A program made the translations under genes and the position numbers. 64,000 bases of DNA from positions 868,001-932,000 of the forward strand of contig JAUTDP010000015.1 in the NCBI GenBank assembly GCA_033439795.1. The letters run 5' to 3'. How positions within the stretch are numbered: the first letter of the stretch is position 1; each line of letters opens with the position of its first letter. Of this stretch, positions 45,221 to 56,690 are shown in pieces. Source of the DNA: Sordaria brevicollis. Lineage: Eukaryota > Ascomycota > Sordariomycetes > Sordariales > Sordariaceae. The notes beneath the pieces are model-generated. The model searched no databases. It had not been told where the DNA came from and saw only the letters and a program-made list of their open reading frames with translations.

Positions 45221-48200
45221 CACCCCCTTAAATCTATACTACAAATTAATACCAAATCTACCTAAAAATACCCTATAATCCTCTAAAAATCTTATACTTC
45301 TATTCTTAATATAATAATATTTCCCTAGAATCTTTATCTATTACATTAATTTTTAAATAGATTATAAAGTCTCCTATCCAATCTATTTATAATTTCTTTA
45401 TCCTTTAATTCCTCCTAATCCTTATCTTCTAAGTCTATTACCCTTTTAAATATCCTTACTATAATAAACGCGCTCGTAATTTCTAGTAACTTAATCGGTA
45501 GCCGTTAGAACTCTACGAATCTTAATTACTCTATCGATATATAATAATTTATAAGCCCGAAATTCTTCGTAAGGCCGTCGGCGATTTACTCCTTAATCGG
45601 GATATAAATAATATTAATAAATTTCCTTTCTTATACTTAACGTAACTAATACTTATAAATATCTACGTATTTTAATTTAATTATTAAACGTATACCTTCC
45701 TTAATAATAAAACGGATTATTTATTTATTATTATAACTTATAAGTATAATTTCTTAATCGAATCCTACTATTAATTCGTTAAATAAACGGCAGGCATAAA
45801 TAATTTCTTTAATACCTTAATTCAAGGATAGTAATTCTACTTCCGTAAAAGAGGTAATTACTATATCCTATTTATTAGCTCGTTAATCTATAGTTACGCC
45901 TAAAAATTTTAAAATAAATACTTAAAAATTCTTATAATTAAAGGAATTATTTACGAAAGAAGAATTAATTATTACATAAAAATCCTAACAATTTAGTCTA
46001 CTTAATTAGAAAATATAATTTTAAATTAATAATAAATATAGAAGGACGTAATTTATAGCCTTATAATATATCGGATTAAAATTCGAATTAAAACGAACTA
46101 ATTTAAAGATAAGGAAAATAACGTTTAAGCGCGTAATAATAATAATATAAAGGATAGAGCCGATTTTAATTTAATAAACGGTAATTTCGTATAATAATAC
46201 TTTATCTTCGTAGGGGATTAACTCTTCCTTAATTATAAAGGTCTAAAAGAATTTCTTTATTTTTTTAACTTTATTTATAATTTTATTAATATAATCGCGC
46301 TATAATAGCTAAATTAATTATTTTTTACGGTTACGAATAATTTTAATTCTTAAGAATTATTTTAATTCCTCTCCGCCAATTAATTAATATTTCTTCTTAA
46401 GGGTAATAATTACCCCTTTAATTATAACCACCTCTTTATCCCTATTTAAATAAACGATTATAATATTATTAATATAAAAGAAAAGGAATACGTTATCCTT
46501 AATTAGAATATTAAATTTAAAAGGGATAGGGGATATATTTATAGCTATAAGGGTTTTAATAAATTCCTATTATTATAAGAATAATAATTTACATAGCTTA
46601 TATAACGTTCGAAGTAATTGGATTACTTAGCCCTTCTTCTAATACTTAAGAGGAATTCGTATATAGATTAATTCATTTAATAAAGTATTAATAAAGGTAT
46701 TTTTAACGTTGTATTAGGTTAAATCCAAATTAAAGTAGGCTATAATTGCTATAAGAATACGGAAGGATTTAATTATTAATATAATTATATAGGTTTCGCG
46801 AATTTTATCCTTAATTTATTAATCTCTTTATACTATTAAACGAACTTTATACTTCTAGAATTTACCGTTTTAATTAAATTTATAAACGTAAACCTATTAT
46901 AACCCTAGGATCTCCTTCCTATTTATATCCCTAATATTTACTTATTCCTAAAATTTTATTTTATTATACTCAATTAAATACTCCTTCTCTATAATTTTAA
47001 ACAATTCCCTTATAGGATAAAAATTAAACGCTTAATAATATTCTAGAAATAATAAGAAATTAAATCGATAGAAGGTTTTTAAAAATCCTTACTTCTATAA
47101 CCGATCGACCTTCTCCTTTATTAATTTTAATTTAAAATTATAATTAAAATTAATTTCGATACCCTTTTTTCGTATTTCTTTTAAAAAACCCTAATCGACG
47201 ACTTAATTTCCCTAAAGATTTATAGGACGGTTACCCCGTCCGGTTAAGAAAAATATAGCCTAATTAAAGTACTAATTTATAATTAATTATAAATCCTTAT
47301 TGGATTTTAAAAATTTATTAACTAAAAACGATATTAGTATTTTATTTAAGGTTAGGGACGTAAAATAGTACCCCTTATCCTCTAAATTTATAACCGTATT
47401 CTAAAAGTTAATAATTGATTATAAAGGTATTAAAATTAATTTCTCTAAAAATTCGGTTAAAATCTCTAACCCCTATATTTATAATAGGAATTGGCCTATT
47501 AATTCGTAGTATTAATTTAATAGGATTTGGCCTATTTATATTTAATATTAATCCCCTAATAATTCTATAATCGCCTCCTCCTTTTATTTCCCTTCTTCTA
47601 AAGTATTAATTATATTAATTACTTTATTTACGTCGGTCGGGAAGCCTATAATTATAAAACTAAGCGTCGGGAGAACCTATAATAATTTTAATTAATTTAC
47701 TTCGGCGGTATTTATATTATAAAGGGTTTTTAATTATATAATTAACTCTTTAAAGGAAATTTGTAAAGATTTATAAATTTCTTCAACTTTACCCGGAAAT
47801 ACTTTGTTTTCGTTAAATATAACGTTTTATATTATTATAATTTAATTAATATAGGGGTTCTAAACCTTATATTAATTTATTAATTAATAGCCGACTAAAT
47901 ACCCAATTTATATACGTTTTTTAAATTTTTTAATCCTTTCCTTATTATTTATAACGGCGGTAATAAGGGCAAAGGCTTTATAACTGTAAATTTTTAAGTA
48001 CGCAATTATAAGGGAAGGATTTACTAATAATATATTATTATTTTTAAAATTATAATACAATTCAAATCTCTCCTTAAAAGCCTTCTAATAATAATTTACC
48101 TTAAGCGTCAAATTATAAAAATATATAGCTACGTATATAATTTCTAATTAAAGTACTTCGGGCAAATTCGTATTTATATATATTAATACCGCTTTAATTT

Positions 48201-50540
48201 TAATTATACCCCTTAAACGTTCTACGCCGCTATTTTACGCCTATATATAAAGTATAAAGGGCTCGATTATAATACTATATTTAATTAATTATATTGTAAT
48301 TTTTCGATTATTATTCATTTCATTATTGCATTCTATAATACAAAAGAGGATTTTATATTAAATTTATAAGCCCGTAAAGAAGCTTTAAAAATATATTAAT
48401 ATAGAATCGGCTTTTCGGTTATTTAAATAATACGTTTAAATATATTTAGACTATCGATTTATAATTACTATTAAATTTAAATACTCCCTATTTCGTATTT
48501 TAATTTTATTATAAAAAAAAAAATCGATAGCGAAGCGTAATTCTAAACCTTTTAAATAATTGCGAAATTCTTTACGTATTTAGCGTTTTAATTTAATTAT
48601 AATATATAATTCGTAATATATTAAATTTAAACCTTTAAATTAAACCCTATAAACCTATTTAATTAATTTAACGAGTATATTTAATCCTAAATAATTAAAT
48701 CGAAAGTACTAATAAAAGGCTACGCCCTCTTATAACTTCCATTAAAAATAATTAAAAATAATACGTACTATAAAAGAAGATTTATTAATACTATTTTTTA
48801 ATAAAGGGATATATTCTAATATAAATTATTTATTAATAGAATATATATAATAAATTAAAGAATTCGTAAAATTAGAACGTAAATACCCATTTTTATAATT
48901 TTAGAAAATATAATTATCTTCGAATTATTTTAAGGAAATAAAGTTATAAATTATATTCAATATTAAAGCGATACTAGGGAAAATTAATTCCTTTAACCTT
49001 ATATTATTTTAAACCCTAATTATTACAATATTATACCCTTTAATAAGGATATAATTATTATTAACCTATATATAATCGCCTATATTTATAAGGGAAAGGT
49101 TTTTAAATCGATTAACTTTATTAAAAATATAAATTATCGTACTTAAATCGAGAATTATAGAATCTTTTAATAAATATATAACGTAGTAATCCGTAAGTAC
49201 TAAAAAATTATTCTTATTTACTAAGCGATTATAAAATTATTTTTAATTAAATTTATCTTCCCTTTATTTACGCAATTAAAAAATAACTTCTTTAAACTTC
49301 TTATCCTTTTCTATATTAATAGCAATACGTTTCTTAATATCTTTATTTACTATTTAACTTTCGAAAGCAATCTATAAACGTACGTAATAATATAATTTAA
49401 TTTCGTAACCGAATTAATTACAAAATTTATAAATAGGACGTTTCGTTTTACAAACTTACTAGGGAAGAAAAGAAGCGCATTTTTTATTAATAAATTTAAA
49501 GGACGTATTTTTTTTACCTCCTTTCTTCTTTATTAATATTATAACTTCTCCCCACCCTTTTTTAATATTTATATTAAAATTTTCCTTATTATTAAAAGTA
49601 TTCTCTTTAATAAGCTCTTTATTTAATATAGCCGTAAATATTATACCTTTTAACGGAAGGGTTAGCCGGCCTTTACCCTAAATAGGATTTATTATTATTA
49701 TTTTATAAAAATCCTTAATAATAATATAGAATCCTATTTTTATATAATTATCCTTTTCTAATTCTTTATTATATTAAAGCTAATATATATTTGCTTATAA
49801 GGAGAAAGGATTTCCCTTAATTATATAATTGAATTCTATAAACCAAATATTTAAGTTATTAAATTTAAAGACCCCGTAGGCCTTATATAAAGCTATAACC
49901 TATTCCTAATAAAATAATTAAATAATCTAATCTTTAATAATATAGCCTAAACGCAAAATAGAAACTAACTAAGCTTTAATTTATTTTTTAATTTCTTAAT
50001 CGTTAAAATATATAATTTTAGTAAAATTATCGTACTATTTATAAATATTAAAGCGTTTAATAAAATTAATTTCGTAATATAAATTTCCAATAGTTTCGGT
50101 TATTTATAGATTCAATTGGGTTTTTTTAATCCCTAAATTAAAAATTACCTTTAAATCTATATATTAATCGTTTTTCTCAATTATATAATTATAATAATTG
50201 CGTTTATAATAAAAGCCGTATTTAATTACAATATTAAATAACTCTTTAAAACGAACCTTCTTCTTAACGGTAATCTCTCCCTCGGGTTCTTAACCAATAT
50301 AATCGAGAATATTAAATTTAAAGAATTTCGTTAACTAAAGTTAATAATCTATAGGATTAATATATTCCTATAGGCCTAAATTTTAAATTTAAGAAATAAA
50401 AACATCTTCCCAAGTAAACCAATCCTTAAAGGAATTAAAACGAATATTATTAATCTTCGAGGATATTATCATTATTATTAATTTCGTTATTATTAACGTT
50501 ATTAATGCCGTAACTTAGGCGAATCGATAAAATTTTTAAT

Positions 50541-50721
50541 TATTATAATAGTAATAATATTAGGGGAGTAAAGAAGGTTTAATTATATATAACTATATAA
50601 GACTCTACAAACGTACAGATCTTTAGCTACTATATAAAAATCCCTTAGACTCCAGACCTCGGTTATTTAGGTCACGTACACTCCTGTTATCCCTGCAGGC
50701 CAGCCACCCAGTATTGTGACA
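50541..50721 (-). repeat. LTR of copia element 2 (right copy, 5' LTR)
   Basis: 181 bp ending CAGTATTGTGACA, followed immediately by the AGTGG duplication. The outer half keeps more G+C than the inner half. Confidence 0.92.
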
Positions 50722-51570
50722 AGTGGAAGTGGGCGGTGTCGTTGAATCCCAGATCCCGGGCGTTGCTCACACTGCCCCCCACAGGATTCCCACCATTGCC
50801 CTGACAGTGGACATTTTCAGTGGGCTGGGGGAATCTTGGCGGTCTTCAGCCTCTGCCGTGGCAGGCGACGAGATTCCCACGAAGACAAGGAACGGGAAAA
50901 AAGGTATGAAATGCGAATGCTGACAATTGTTTCCGATCCTAGGTCGCTGACAGTGACAAGAAGTGATGGGAGTGGTCAGAATACTCGAAGAGCGAAATTA
51001 AAGGGTAGGAGCAAGATCTCGGTCAGCAGAGCAAACAAACACGTTGTAGAAAGGGTTTGGAGCGGCGTGAGTGAACAATGTGATATGGATGATTGATCGT
51101 CCTGGATAATTACAGAAAAGAAAAAAACTGTAGGCGCGGCTGTACAACGTCGGCGTCGTTGGAGCGGGAAGTTGGTGATTTGATTTGGGTTTGGTGTGGG
51201 ATTTGCGGGTGTTGTCGAGAAGCGAATCGGCTGGGCTCGAGGGAGCAACACCCAAAGTGCCCAGCACAAGAAGCGCTACAGAATATGCTGCTTCCTCCAC
51301 CAGTGTCGGTGAATATCCTGTAGTGCCCTATCGGTCCCAAAGCGAGCATGGAAGGAACGTACGGAAAATACCGCCGGCCCTTCAACTTCTCGTCCCTTCC
51401 TTTCCAAACCGCGCGAGCTTCAAAATTGCCATGTCCACCCACAATGTTTGAGTATTCCAAATACCTATCGAAGTTGGGTAACCAAAAATCGAGTCTTTGT
51501 TTCGACTAAGTTGAGCATATAGGATATCACCTTATCAATCTACCCCAACTTGTCATATCAGACAGACCCC
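50722..51570. other. Intergenic region between copia element 2 and TFIP11
   Basis: About 0.85 kb of normal base composition; base composition changes abruptly at 50721. It includes the 3' flank of the TFIP11-like gene. Overlapping short frames at 50976-51460 are not convincing genes. Confidence 0.6.
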
Positions 51571-54477
51571 TTACAACACCAACGCCAAAAGCGCCTCCCA
51601 CCCACTCTCCGGCTCCCTATGAATCTTGAGCGCATCCTGCCCCTTAACCTCCACAAACAAGACATCGCCCTTGAACCTAACCAACACACCTCCCTTGCCG
51701 TCTCCCCTGGCCGTGACCCGATAGTACGGTCCTTCGGCATGCATCTTCTTGCGCTCGGGGATAAACTGCAGGTCATTTTCCTGGCACCAATCCTCGAGCA
51801 GGTGTCTGAACGTGACTTCCTCCGGTTGTGTCTTCTTTTCCGCTTCGGCTGCTGCCGCCGCCGCCTGAGCCTCCTGTTCGCGGCGGTGCTTTTCGCGATG
51901 GCGATGTTCACGCTCGTGCCGGGAGGATGAGGACTTGGATGACGGTAGAGCAGGTCCTCGTTCGGGTGCCTTGAGCTCCGTCTTTGCGCGATCACCCAGA
52001 TCCAGAGCACGCTCGATCATCTTCATACCCTTTTCGAACTCGGCCGTGATGGATGGCAACGCCTTGATTTCCTCTGGGAACACGCTATCCTGCCACCACT
52101 CGAACCACTGACCTATTTGTTCGTAGTTGGCCGTGTCGAGAAGTAGCCACTGATACAGCGCGTCGTGCCACATGGGAAATACCTCGGCGACGATGACCTC
52201 GCCGACCATGGAAGGACGGATAACTTCGAGCCACTTGAGCAAGCCCTCGAGCATTTCCATGTACGGCTCCTGGTCGCGCGGGTCGACGCGGAAGTTCTTG
52301 CGCATGTAGCGCGCCATGCTGGGGAGGAGGTGGTTCATCACTAGCGGACCCCATTGGTCTGAGCCACCGCGAGGGCGGAGGACTTCCTTCCATTGTTTGA
52401 GACCGGGGATCACGCCGCGGTCGAATTCCCAGACGTCGATGAGCTGGCGGAACTTGCGTTTCACGTCGGCTACGAGACCGGTTGAGCTCTTGGGGTCGAG
52501 ATGGGTAGCTGGCAGATACGGGAGCCAGGGGAAGATCCATACATGTGGCGAGTTGGAGGAGCTGCTCTTCTTCTTGGGGTGCCATTTCTGGACGGCCTCT
52601 TCTAGCTTGCGAACAATGTCTTGGAGGAGCTGGGACCGGATGAAAGTGGGGATTAGCCCGTCCCAGGATTCGAAGACGGCAATGAGTTGGTCGGGCTCAC
52701 GGACGTCCCATACGCGGACGGCACTTGCCACAGCGGGAAGCCAGAGCTGGTACATCATGGTCTCGTAGGGGGTTGCTGTGGCACGCCGGTGGGTATGCTT
52801 CGTCTTCTGGTCGAGGCCCAACAGCTTCCGGATGGACACGAGGCCGTCGACAAAGCTTGGCTTGGGATCCTCGAGCGGCTTCCAGATCTGTAGGTACTCC
52901 TTAAGAGCAGGATAGATGGCGGCAACCGCAAGAAGCGCGACCTCGTCCTTGATCTGGGGCAGCATGGCATCGGAAAAGGAGTTAGAGGCACTGACTAGAC
53001 CAGACATTGTGCGTCGCAACTTGTAATCGAGGTCCGCCTTCTTGTCGAACTCGCCGCTCTCGACGGGAATTGAGAGCTGTTCACAAGCACCTGTGATGGC
53101 CCTGTTGGCTTGTAGACTCGCCGTAAGCTCCTCCAGCTCCTGCTGCTCTTGCTTGAGCTGCAATTCGGCGTATGCCTTGCGTTCCTGCAAACTCTGCCAC
53201 TCTTCAAGAATCGCCATAAAGTCGTTCTGGGCCCTCCTAACCAGCTTTCGAGATTCGGCAGCCTCCGTAGACTCGGCAGGGGTCGCAGTCCCAGTAGGCG
53301 TCATCAGGCCAGAAGACGTCGTGAGCATCTTCTTGCCAGGCCCCGTCATGTCCAGGATAGGGGTAAAGGCATCCGGGATGTTGAGACCCGGGGCAACCTT
53401 CTTGACCTCATCCATAGTCATATACTTGGGCTTCTTCGGTCGCGGTGTGCTGCCAGCGCTGGCCGTACCACTTCCAAGTCCTCCAGCCAATGCCTTCTTT
53501 TTGCGCGCCGCCTTCTTCTTTTTCTCCTCCTCCTCCGAGTCCACCACCTCCTCGCCGCGCAGGCGCGCCTGTCGCTTCTCCTCCTCCCGTTCCTGTTTTG
53601 TCTTTTCCCTGACAGCACCCAGACCGGCACCCTGAGGGCGCAAATTCGCCTCGATAATAACGTTGCGACCCTGACCCTCTTTACCGAGACCCTTGCCCTC
53701 CTCGTAACCCATCTTTGCCATCATGCGAGCAGCAAAGGACATCTTGTTGGTTTTCGTCCCGCCACCTTTCGCTGGAGCAAAGGCGCTGGGTAGGGCGACG
53801 CGGCGCGCTGGTGGTTCGTCGTCATCGTTCGCGAGAAGCGTCGGTGCCTTGGCCGAGGTCGGCGTGAATCCTGAACCGAGAGGGTTCGACATGTTGACTG
53901 TTGCTGACTTGACAAACGATTGTTTTCGTGGCGGGCTCTTCTTCTCTTTCTGTTGTTGTGTCGGAGGCACCCATCCCAGTCCTTGTCCTGTCGCAGCTGC
54001 GGCGCCAGCGCCCTTAAAGCCCAGACCCAGGCCTCGCGACTCCTCCTCCTCTTCTTCGTCCTCCTCCTCATCGTTGTCTGCATGGGCGGCCTTCATTGAT
54101 GGTCTCGCGTCGTATTCATCGTCCTCGTCTTCTTCGTCGTCAATCTCGTCTTCATCCTCGTCCGAGTTGGCTGGCTTGTTGTTGGCTGAAGAGACAAAGC
54201 TCAAGCCCTTTGTGCGGAGGTTCTTGCGCTTCCATCGCGGACCCTCGTCTTCGCTTTCAGAACCAAAGATACCGAGGGCAGCGGCCTCCTTCGCGTCGCG
54301 ACCGGTTCTACGTCTCTTTCGTGGGTTAAAATCGCCGAATTCGTCTTCGTGGGGGTTGAGCGAGGGTACTTGAAAATCGTCGTTGTCGTCCGCGTCCGAA
54401 TCCGAGGACGAGTAATCGGCGGCCGTCGCTTTGTTGAGTTTGGAAGGGTCAAAACCGAGCCCGCCGAGCCCAGCCAT
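51571..54477 (-). CDS. NTR1: G-patch splicing factor TFIP11/Ntr1 (Spp382)
   Basis: Predicted activator of the DEAH helicase Prp43 in spliceosome disassembly, acting in the nucleus; TFIP11 in animals and Ntr1/Spp382 in yeast. Single exon, 968 residues. The N-terminal TIP-N region starts MAGLGGLGFDPSKLNKATAA and runs through long acidic tracts with KRRR and KRKN nuclear-localisation-type basic clusters. The G-patch is at about residues 248-292 (SFAARMMAKMGYEEGKGLGK, then GRNVIIEANLRPQGAGLG), the Prp43-binding module. A charged coiled coil (EREEEKRQARLRGEE) follows. From about 430 to 750 lies the GCFC-type helical region (LWLPAVASAVRVWDVREPDQ, HVWIFPWLPYLPATHLDP, PMWHDALYQWLLLDTANYEQ). The C-terminus has a His/Arg-rich linker and a final conserved block (FRHLLEDWCQENDLQFIPER). 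Length and order match the family. Confidence 0.95.
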   Translation of the reverse strand: MAGLGGLGFDPSKLNKATAADYSSSDSDADDNDDFQVPSLNPHEDEFGDFNPRKRRRTGRDAKEAAALGIFGSESEDEGPRWKRKNLRTKGLSFVSSANNKPANSDEDEDEIDDEEDEDDEYDARPSMKAAHADNDEEEDEEEEEESRGLGLGFKGAGAAAATGQGLGWVPPTQQQKEKKSPPRKQSFVKSATVNMSNPLGSGFTPTSAKAPTLLANDDDEPPARRVALPSAFAPAKGGGTKTNKMSFAARMMAKMGYEEGKGLGKEGQGRNVIIEANLRPQGAGLGAVREKTKQEREEEKRQARLRGEEVVDSEEEEKKKKAARKKKALAGGLGSGTASAGSTPRPKKPKYMTMDEVKKVAPGLNIPDAFTPILDMTGPGKKMLTTSSGLMTPTGTATPAESTEAAESRKLVRRAQNDFMAILEEWQSLQERKAYAELQLKQEQQELEELTASLQANRAITGACEQLSIPVESGEFDKKADLDYKLRRTMSGLVSASNSFSDAMLPQIKDEVALLAVAAIYPALKEYLQIWKPLEDPKPSFVDGLVSIRKLLGLDQKTKHTHRRATATPYETMMYQLWLPAVASAVRVWDVREPDQLIAVFESWDGLIPTFIRSQLLQDIVRKLEEAVQKWHPKKKSSSSNSPHVWIFPWLPYLPATHLDPKSSTGLVADVKRKFRQLIDVWEFDRGVIPGLKQWKEVLRPRGGSDQWGPLVMNHLLPSMARYMRKNFRVDPRDQEPYMEMLEGLLKWLEVIRPSMVGEVIVAEVFPMWHDALYQWLLLDTANYEQIGQWFEWWQDSVFPEEIKALPSITAEFEKGMKMIERALDLGDRAKTELKAPERGPALPSSKSSSSRHEREHRHREKHRREQEAQAAAAAAEAEKKTQPEEVTFRHLLEDWCQENDLQFIPERKKMHAEGPYYRVTARGDGKGGVLVRFKGDVLFVEVKGQDALKIHREPESGWEALLALVL

Positions 54478-55154
54478 GATGGTAGTCGGTCTTCAATGTC
54501 GCGTTAAAGAAAGAAATACAGAGATTAAAAAGGTGGTGATGACGGCGAAAGGTTGTTGTTTGGGGATTGTCCGGATGTTGGTCGCTATAACTCGAGCTGT
54601 GGATGTTGACTGCTGTAGCACAGAGCAACAGGCATCATACAGCGGGCGACATGGGTGCCTTCCAATTGACGTGTGCAAGTGGCGTCAGAACTTTTGGTCG
54701 GGCCTTCCTTATCTTATCAACGGAGAACCCCGCAAGGTGAGTTTACTCGGATTGGTGCATCTCTGCTGACCATGAGGCAGAGAAAGCATGAAGCTAAACA
54801 GAGAAATTGTACAATCAGCCTTGGTAGAAGTGGTGTGTACCGGTAGCTGAACGTGTTCTACTCGGCTGCTCTTCGATGTTTCAGATCTTTACGAGTTGGT
54901 CAACGAATGCCATGAATCAATTCTGAAAGATAATAACACGCTGTATTACAAAACTCCAATACCTTATGTTAATCGATACAAATTGACCTGCTCAACGCAA
55001 GCTAGGGTGTGTGGCATATCGGGGTATCTTATGATCCAAACGGGAGTCCTTCTTCCTTGCCCCGCTTTTCATGCTTCTAACGATTGCCTGCCGGCCCCTC
55101 CAATGTCCTTCCTATCATCAATTGTCTCCCAACACTTTTCTCAATCCCCTCCAT
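54478..55154. other. Intergenic region between TFIP11 and the dehydrogenase
   Basis: About 0.68 kb: TFIP11 promoter side plus the dehydrogenase 3' end. No feature supported. Confidence 0.6.
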
Positions 55155-56690
55155 TCATATTGTCATCTTCGCGCCGCGTTCCTGCGCATATTGGCGCTGC
55201 TTGATTTGGTCTCCCATCCCAACAATCTTTTCTCGATGATCCGAGTCCTGCCCGGCATCCGAATCATAATAAACTGCCGGCCCTTCCTCGTCTTCCGAAG
55301 CGCTGGCTGTGACGCCTTCAGCAGTGTGATTTGACGCCGTCGACCAATTGCTGTCACCACTCTCGATCAATCCAGGAAAACCCTCCGATGGGATGGTGTG
55401 CCGTTGGATGACTCTCTCCCATGTTTCTTCTACCGCGGGAGGTGGTGGTATGACCTCAGCTGTGCCGTAGTCATGCTCGTCCAACCCCGCAAACGCTGTC
55501 GGCAATGGAAGATATTGAGACTCGGTGTTTGCTGGGCTGGAGGCAGTTGGGGTCTCATCTTCGCATATCTCTTCTGTGCTGTTCCAATCCAGCGATTCGT
55601 CGGGGAGACTTGAGGCTGTTGAGGAGACGATCCGGCGGGGAGCTCGAGGAGCTCGTCGAGCCTGGCGTACTTTGGCCCAATGCTGGACTACGCTCTTCAC
55701 CTGGTCGGCAAAGCTGATGAAATCCATTCCGAATGTGTTTTGCGTTAGGCTGGTGTCAACCGGTATGCTGACAGTCCGATAGTATCCGCTCGTCGTCAGA
55801 AACTTGCTGGCAAAGAGGTCCGGGATCTCGGCCTCAGCAATGTCGATGACGTCGGTCCACCGCTCTACCCGCTCGCCCAAGATGAAGCTCTGATTCCCGA
55901 GAACGTAAAAACTGAGAGCTTCAACATGAACCCGCGCCACGTCCTCGACGTGGACCGACACCCCCGCGTATCGCCCTTCGTTGTGGCCCAGGAGCAGAGC
56001 TGCAACCATCGAGTTCGTGCCCTTCATCGCCTGCTTTTCCGTAGTCGCTGCTGTGTTCGCCCCGAGGACGAAGCCCGGGTGTATGTACACGGCGTCAAAG
56101 AAAGGCCGCTCCGTCTCCATGTACTCCTCCGCAACTTCGAGAGCTCGGCATTTGGAGGCTGCGTAGGCGGCGAATTCGGATTTGTATGGCCCTGGATCAA
56201 CGGGTATCCGGTCCTCGGGAAGCACTGGCTGTACTCTCGGGTCCTCGCCCTCCATCTGGGCTATGGGAACGATGGCTGCGATGGAGCTGGTGAAGACAAT
56301 ACGTCTCACCGTCCCGCTCTGCTCCGCGGCTTGAAGGATGTTGAGTGTTCCGGCTTCAGCAGGCTTGATGAAGGTCGCACAGGCGTTCTCTGTGTCGATC
56401 CAGCGGTCTGACCTGCTTGGTAGAGGAGACGCCGTGTGGATGATGTAGGATACACCTTTGGCTGCTGTTACAAATGCTCCGGGTGCTGTGATGTCTGGGA
56501 CAACGACGAAGGAGAGCTTTGAAGAGCGGTTGAGACGGCGCAATGCGGGTCGAGCTCGGACTGTGTCTTCGTCCTCTGCTTTTCGGACAGCACACCGAAC
56601 ATGATATCCTTCGCGGAGTAGACGCTGGAGAATGACCCAGCCAAGGTGGCCGGTGGCACCGGTCAACAATACTGTATCTCCGCGTGCCAT
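55155..56690 (-). CDS. Extended short-chain dehydrogenase/reductase (dihydroflavonol reductase-like)
   Basis: Predicted NAD(P)H-dependent oxidoreductase of the extended SDR group (dihydroflavonol/aldehyde reductase-like); substrate unknown. Single exon, 511 residues. The Rossmann motif TGATGHLG lies at residues 10-17, followed by RCAVRK, where an Arg-rich site often prefers NADPH. The HTASPL and VFTSSIAAIVP blocks give the active-site Ser near 135. The catalytic pair is Tyr176 and Lys180 in AAYAASKCRALE. HPGFVLGAN and VHVEDVARVHVEAL are further family blocks. The enzyme core ends near residue 330. A ~170-residue acidic, Ser/Glu/Pro-rich tail (EEICEDETPTASSPANTESQ ... ASASEDEEGPAVYYDSDAGQ) follows, unusual for the family and probably disordered. 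Neither neighbour suggests a biosynthetic cluster. Confidence 0.92.
   Translation of the reverse strand: MARGDTVLLTGATGHLGWVILQRLLREGYHVRCAVRKAEDEDTVRARPALRRLNRSSKLSFVVVPDITAPGAFVTAAKGVSYIIHTASPLPSRSDRWIDTENACATFIKPAEAGTLNILQAAEQSGTVRRIVFTSSIAAIVPIAQMEGEDPRVQPVLPEDRIPVDPGPYKSEFAAYAASKCRALEVAEEYMETERPFFDAVYIHPGFVLGANTAATTEKQAMKGTNSMVAALLLGHNEGRYAGVSVHVEDVARVHVEALSFYVLGNQSFILGERVERWTDVIDIAEAEIPDLFASKFLTTSGYYRTVSIPVDTSLTQNTFGMDFISFADQVKSVVQHWAKVRQARRAPRAPRRIVSSTASSLPDESLDWNSTEEICEDETPTASSPANTESQYLPLPTAFAGLDEHDYGTAEVIPPPPAVEETWERVIQRHTIPSEGFPGLIESGDSNWSTASNHTAEGVTASASEDEEGPAVYYDSDAGQDSDHREKIVGMGDQIKQRQYAQERGAKMTI

Larger units (their letters stand above)
45040..50721 (-). mobile_element. RIP-degraded Ty1/copia LTR retrotransposon, element 2
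   Basis: A complete 5,682-bp element in minus orientation with a perfect AGTGG duplication (45035-45039, 50722-50726) and 181-bp LTRs. The interior is very A+T-rich. Minus-strand translation shows RTLYKLCKLLFL-stop-stop-stop-EF (about 46612-46563), FFYINNIIIVYLNR (about 46483-46443, from FFYVDDII) and GGEELK-stop-FLRIK (about 46375-46330, from GELxWFLGI). These are copia reverse-transcriptase relics in the same order and at the same distance from the 3' LTR as in element 1. LTR sequence and length differ from element 1, so it is another family. RIP-type transitions dominate. No intact frame remains. Confidence 0.93.

Noticed and set aside
16772..50721. Centromere or telomere-proximal DNA from the A+T-rich blocks
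   Set aside because: Each block is exactly one LTR element with its own target duplication, between ordinary genes; no nested or large repeat field and no telomere repeat.
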